Source: Citrus sinensis
Lineage: Eukaryota; Streptophyta; Magnoliopsida; Sapindales; Rutaceae
Direction: 5' to 3'
Length of the DNA: 64,000 bases
Assembly: GCF_022201045.2 (NCBI RefSeq)
Contig: NC_068558.1
Location: forward strand, 51,625,501-51,689,500
Shown: piece by piece, positions 62,265 through 64,000 of the stretch
Numbering within the stretch: position 1 is the first letter of the stretch
Layout of the letters: the number at the start of each line of letters is the position of its first letter
Notes under the pieces: generated by a model
The model's input: only the letters and a program-made list of their open reading frames with translations
What the model was told of the DNA's origin: nothing
Database searches by the model: none
Position numbers and translations under genes: made by a program

Positions 62265-63767
62265 TTAACTAACATCCATACTTTCAATGATTTCAAAATG
62301 CATCTGCATATCAGGAGGTTTGTCAGCAAAATAAAATCTCTCACACACCTGCAATTTCCCACCATTCTTCTGGGATTCAGATTCAAGCAGATGAACCAAT
62401 TTGTCTTTCTCGTTACGAATCCAAACTCGCCAGCTATCACTCCATTGCCTAGGAGTTCCGTGGAGGACAAAGCGGATTCCTGAACCAGAAGTTTGCTCCA
62501 TAAGGCGTTTAGATATTCTTTGAATAACATTGCTGTCAGTGATATACGCACCAGCTGTGTTTAAACCAACATCTACGTAATGAATCTCATTAATGCTGTT
62601 TAACAGGCTTTCTTTGGTTCTAGGTATAATTTGAGGCTCTTCCTGAATTGAGCTCATTGCCCATTCCTCAATGCTGGCTGCATTTACAGGGGATTTATTA
62701 GCTTCCAAGTGTCCAAGCTCAGTAACAAGCTGGTTAAGTACTGTTCCACCCTTGCTAAATCCCAGGATGAAAGTTTTGGGCTTATAGAAGCTTGATGCAG
62801 AAGTGCCGGTAGAATATGATTCTCTTGGGTTTCTTGAAGTGACGTTCTTGGCCTGCAGATAAGGTATAAAGTAAATAATAACTGCCAATGCCATGAACAA
62901 TAATTACGAGTCAAGTTCAAGTGTTGAAAGTACTTTAAACATGTTCAGCAGAAATAGTTTTCATTTGGGATCAAGGTGCTGGTGGAATGACAGCAATAAC
63001 TGTCAATTATAAGTAAACATTTGCTGCTAATGAAATTTTTTTTTTCATTTCAGTTTTTCTCTCAAAATTGAGCAGAAACACAAACACTTACATACAAACC
63101 CTCAGGAAAATATCCACATTGACAATAATTATTATAAATTTCTAACACAAACCAATAATAATGATAATATGATAGCTGCAAAGTCAAAAGTCATTACCCT
63201 CATAGTCTTCTTAAAATAAAAGCTTTTTCGTCCTCCGCACAATTCAAAGAAAAAAGATCGAAAACGAAAAAGCTTGGCTTACCTCTTGAAGGCAATTTGA
63301 TAAAAGGGAAACAGTGGCAGTAGAAGCAGGGAACCCAATTGGGCTGTAGGATTTCGGCTCGCCCCTCGAATTCAAATTAGGAACAAAATCATTATAAATA
63401 GCAAAAGGCCCATTATGAACACAAGCATCAATGACCCAAGCATTAACAGAAGCACCAAATTTAGAAACAAGAATATCAGCTATGTTCTGCAAATCAGATA
63501 GCTTCTCAATCACCGGATTTCCCGTCCCTTCAACTCTATCACCGTTAAAAAATATCGCATTTGCAGAAGGCACCTGCTGCCCCCAAAACCAATAAATATG
63601 ATATAAATATTTATTTTTTTGCGTAAATGAAGAAGATTACTACTTACGGCGAGTGCTTTTGTTTTTGTTTTCGAGGAAGAAGAGAGGCAGAGAGATGCCC
63701 CGATTCTGTAAAAAGTGTTGGTATTCGGGTTTAATGGAATCCTCAGTATCCCACTCCAACGATCCAT
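62265..63767 (-). CDS. C2orf69-family (UPF0565) protein
   Basis: Three exons on the minus strand (63767-63648, 63573-63283, 62852-62265) encode 332 residues. The protein matches the plant members of the UPF0565/C2orf69 family. FILGFSKGGTVLNQL at about 165-179 is a G-x-S-x-G-type nucleophile elbow with Ser170, which suggests an alpha/beta-hydrolase fold. HYVDVGLNTAGAYITD and RFVLHGTPRQW are further conserved blocks; the histidine in the latter could be catalytic. In humans C2orf69 is a mitochondria-associated protein linked to multisystem disease. The plant role and substrate are unknown. The N-terminus is basic and serine-rich (RIPLNPNTNTFYRIG..SSSSK), compatible with organelle targeting but not proof of it. 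All three exons are in one frame with GT-AG borders. Confidence 0.88.
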
Positions 63768-64000
63768 AGATGAATTAATTTTTTTTTATTTAAAATTTTA
63801 AATGGTTTTTGCTTTATACTTCTAGACAGGCACAGGCTCTCGCCGCTCTGCTTCACATCAATACAGAGAGTAGGATGAGAATCGGTTCGTGGAATTGGGA
63901 CTTCTGAGGATGGAGAGATCATCACTTATTGGGGCATTTCGGCCCACGTGTAGCTCAAGCCTATATGGATTTATGTTTCAAGTGGGCCTTGGCCCAATAG
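63768..64000 (-). promoter_or_regulatory. 5' flank of the C2orf69-family gene
   Basis: Upstream sequence of the minus-strand gene up to the window edge, expected to hold its leader and proximal promoter. A CCCACGTG box lies near 63942-63949. No gene seen. Confidence 0.4.

Overview
This is nuclear DNA of a flowering plant, almost certainly a eudicot. Genes have many short GT-AG introns, intergenic DNA is very AT-rich, and every protein recognised has a plant-type architecture. Residue-level resemblance suggests a Citrus-like (Sapindales) genome, but that is inference.

Layout. 1-18.3 kb has no intact gene. It begins with a decayed Mutator-like (MULE) transposase whose right terminus appears near 3525. 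After that come a diffuse CTCGACTT-rich repeat, a foldback element, a non-autonomous DNA element (7488-8078), a higher-order tandem array (about 12.3-14.4 kb; five monomers per ~755 bp period) and a Tourist-type element inserted in a SINE (15.5-16.6 kb). 18.6-20.2 kb is an HD-Zip class II transcription factor. 22.6-24.3 kb is another SINE copy, split by what looks like a 1.37-kb solo LTR containing hairpin-forming ~121-bp repeats. 24.9-26.7 kb is an intronless DUF4408/DUF761-type membrane protein gene.

29.2-49.1 kb is the gene-dense core: a PTPMT1-type phosphatase (+), the lumenal immunophilin FKBP20-2 (+), a CAT9-type amino acid transporter (-) and an ARABIDILLO F-box/armadillo protein (+). 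49.9-51.6 kb has a second copy of the 7.5-kb DNA element, followed by a SINE whose body is tandemly amplified four times. 53.0-56.5 kb is a palmitoyl-protein thioesterase (-). 57.1-61.2 kb is a plasma-membrane H+-ATPase pseudogene (-) with frameshifts and deletions, and with a hAT-type element inserted in an exon and flanked by a perfect 8-bp target duplication. 62.3-63.8 kb is a C2orf69-family protein gene (-).

The genes are independent nuclear units with no operon-like logic. Their products act in transcription, mitochondrial phospholipid synthesis, the thylakoid lumen, membrane transport, nuclear F-box signalling and lysosome/vacuole-type depalmitoylation. I saw no clear evidence of an undescribed multi-gene system. 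The most unusual material is repeat architecture: the five-monomer higher-order array, the hairpin repeats inside the solo LTR, the tandem SINE body, and two clean nested insertions with readable target duplications. Exon boundaries were derived by hand from GT-AG sites, reading-frame continuity and family resemblance. All totals are in frame, but no transcript evidence was available.
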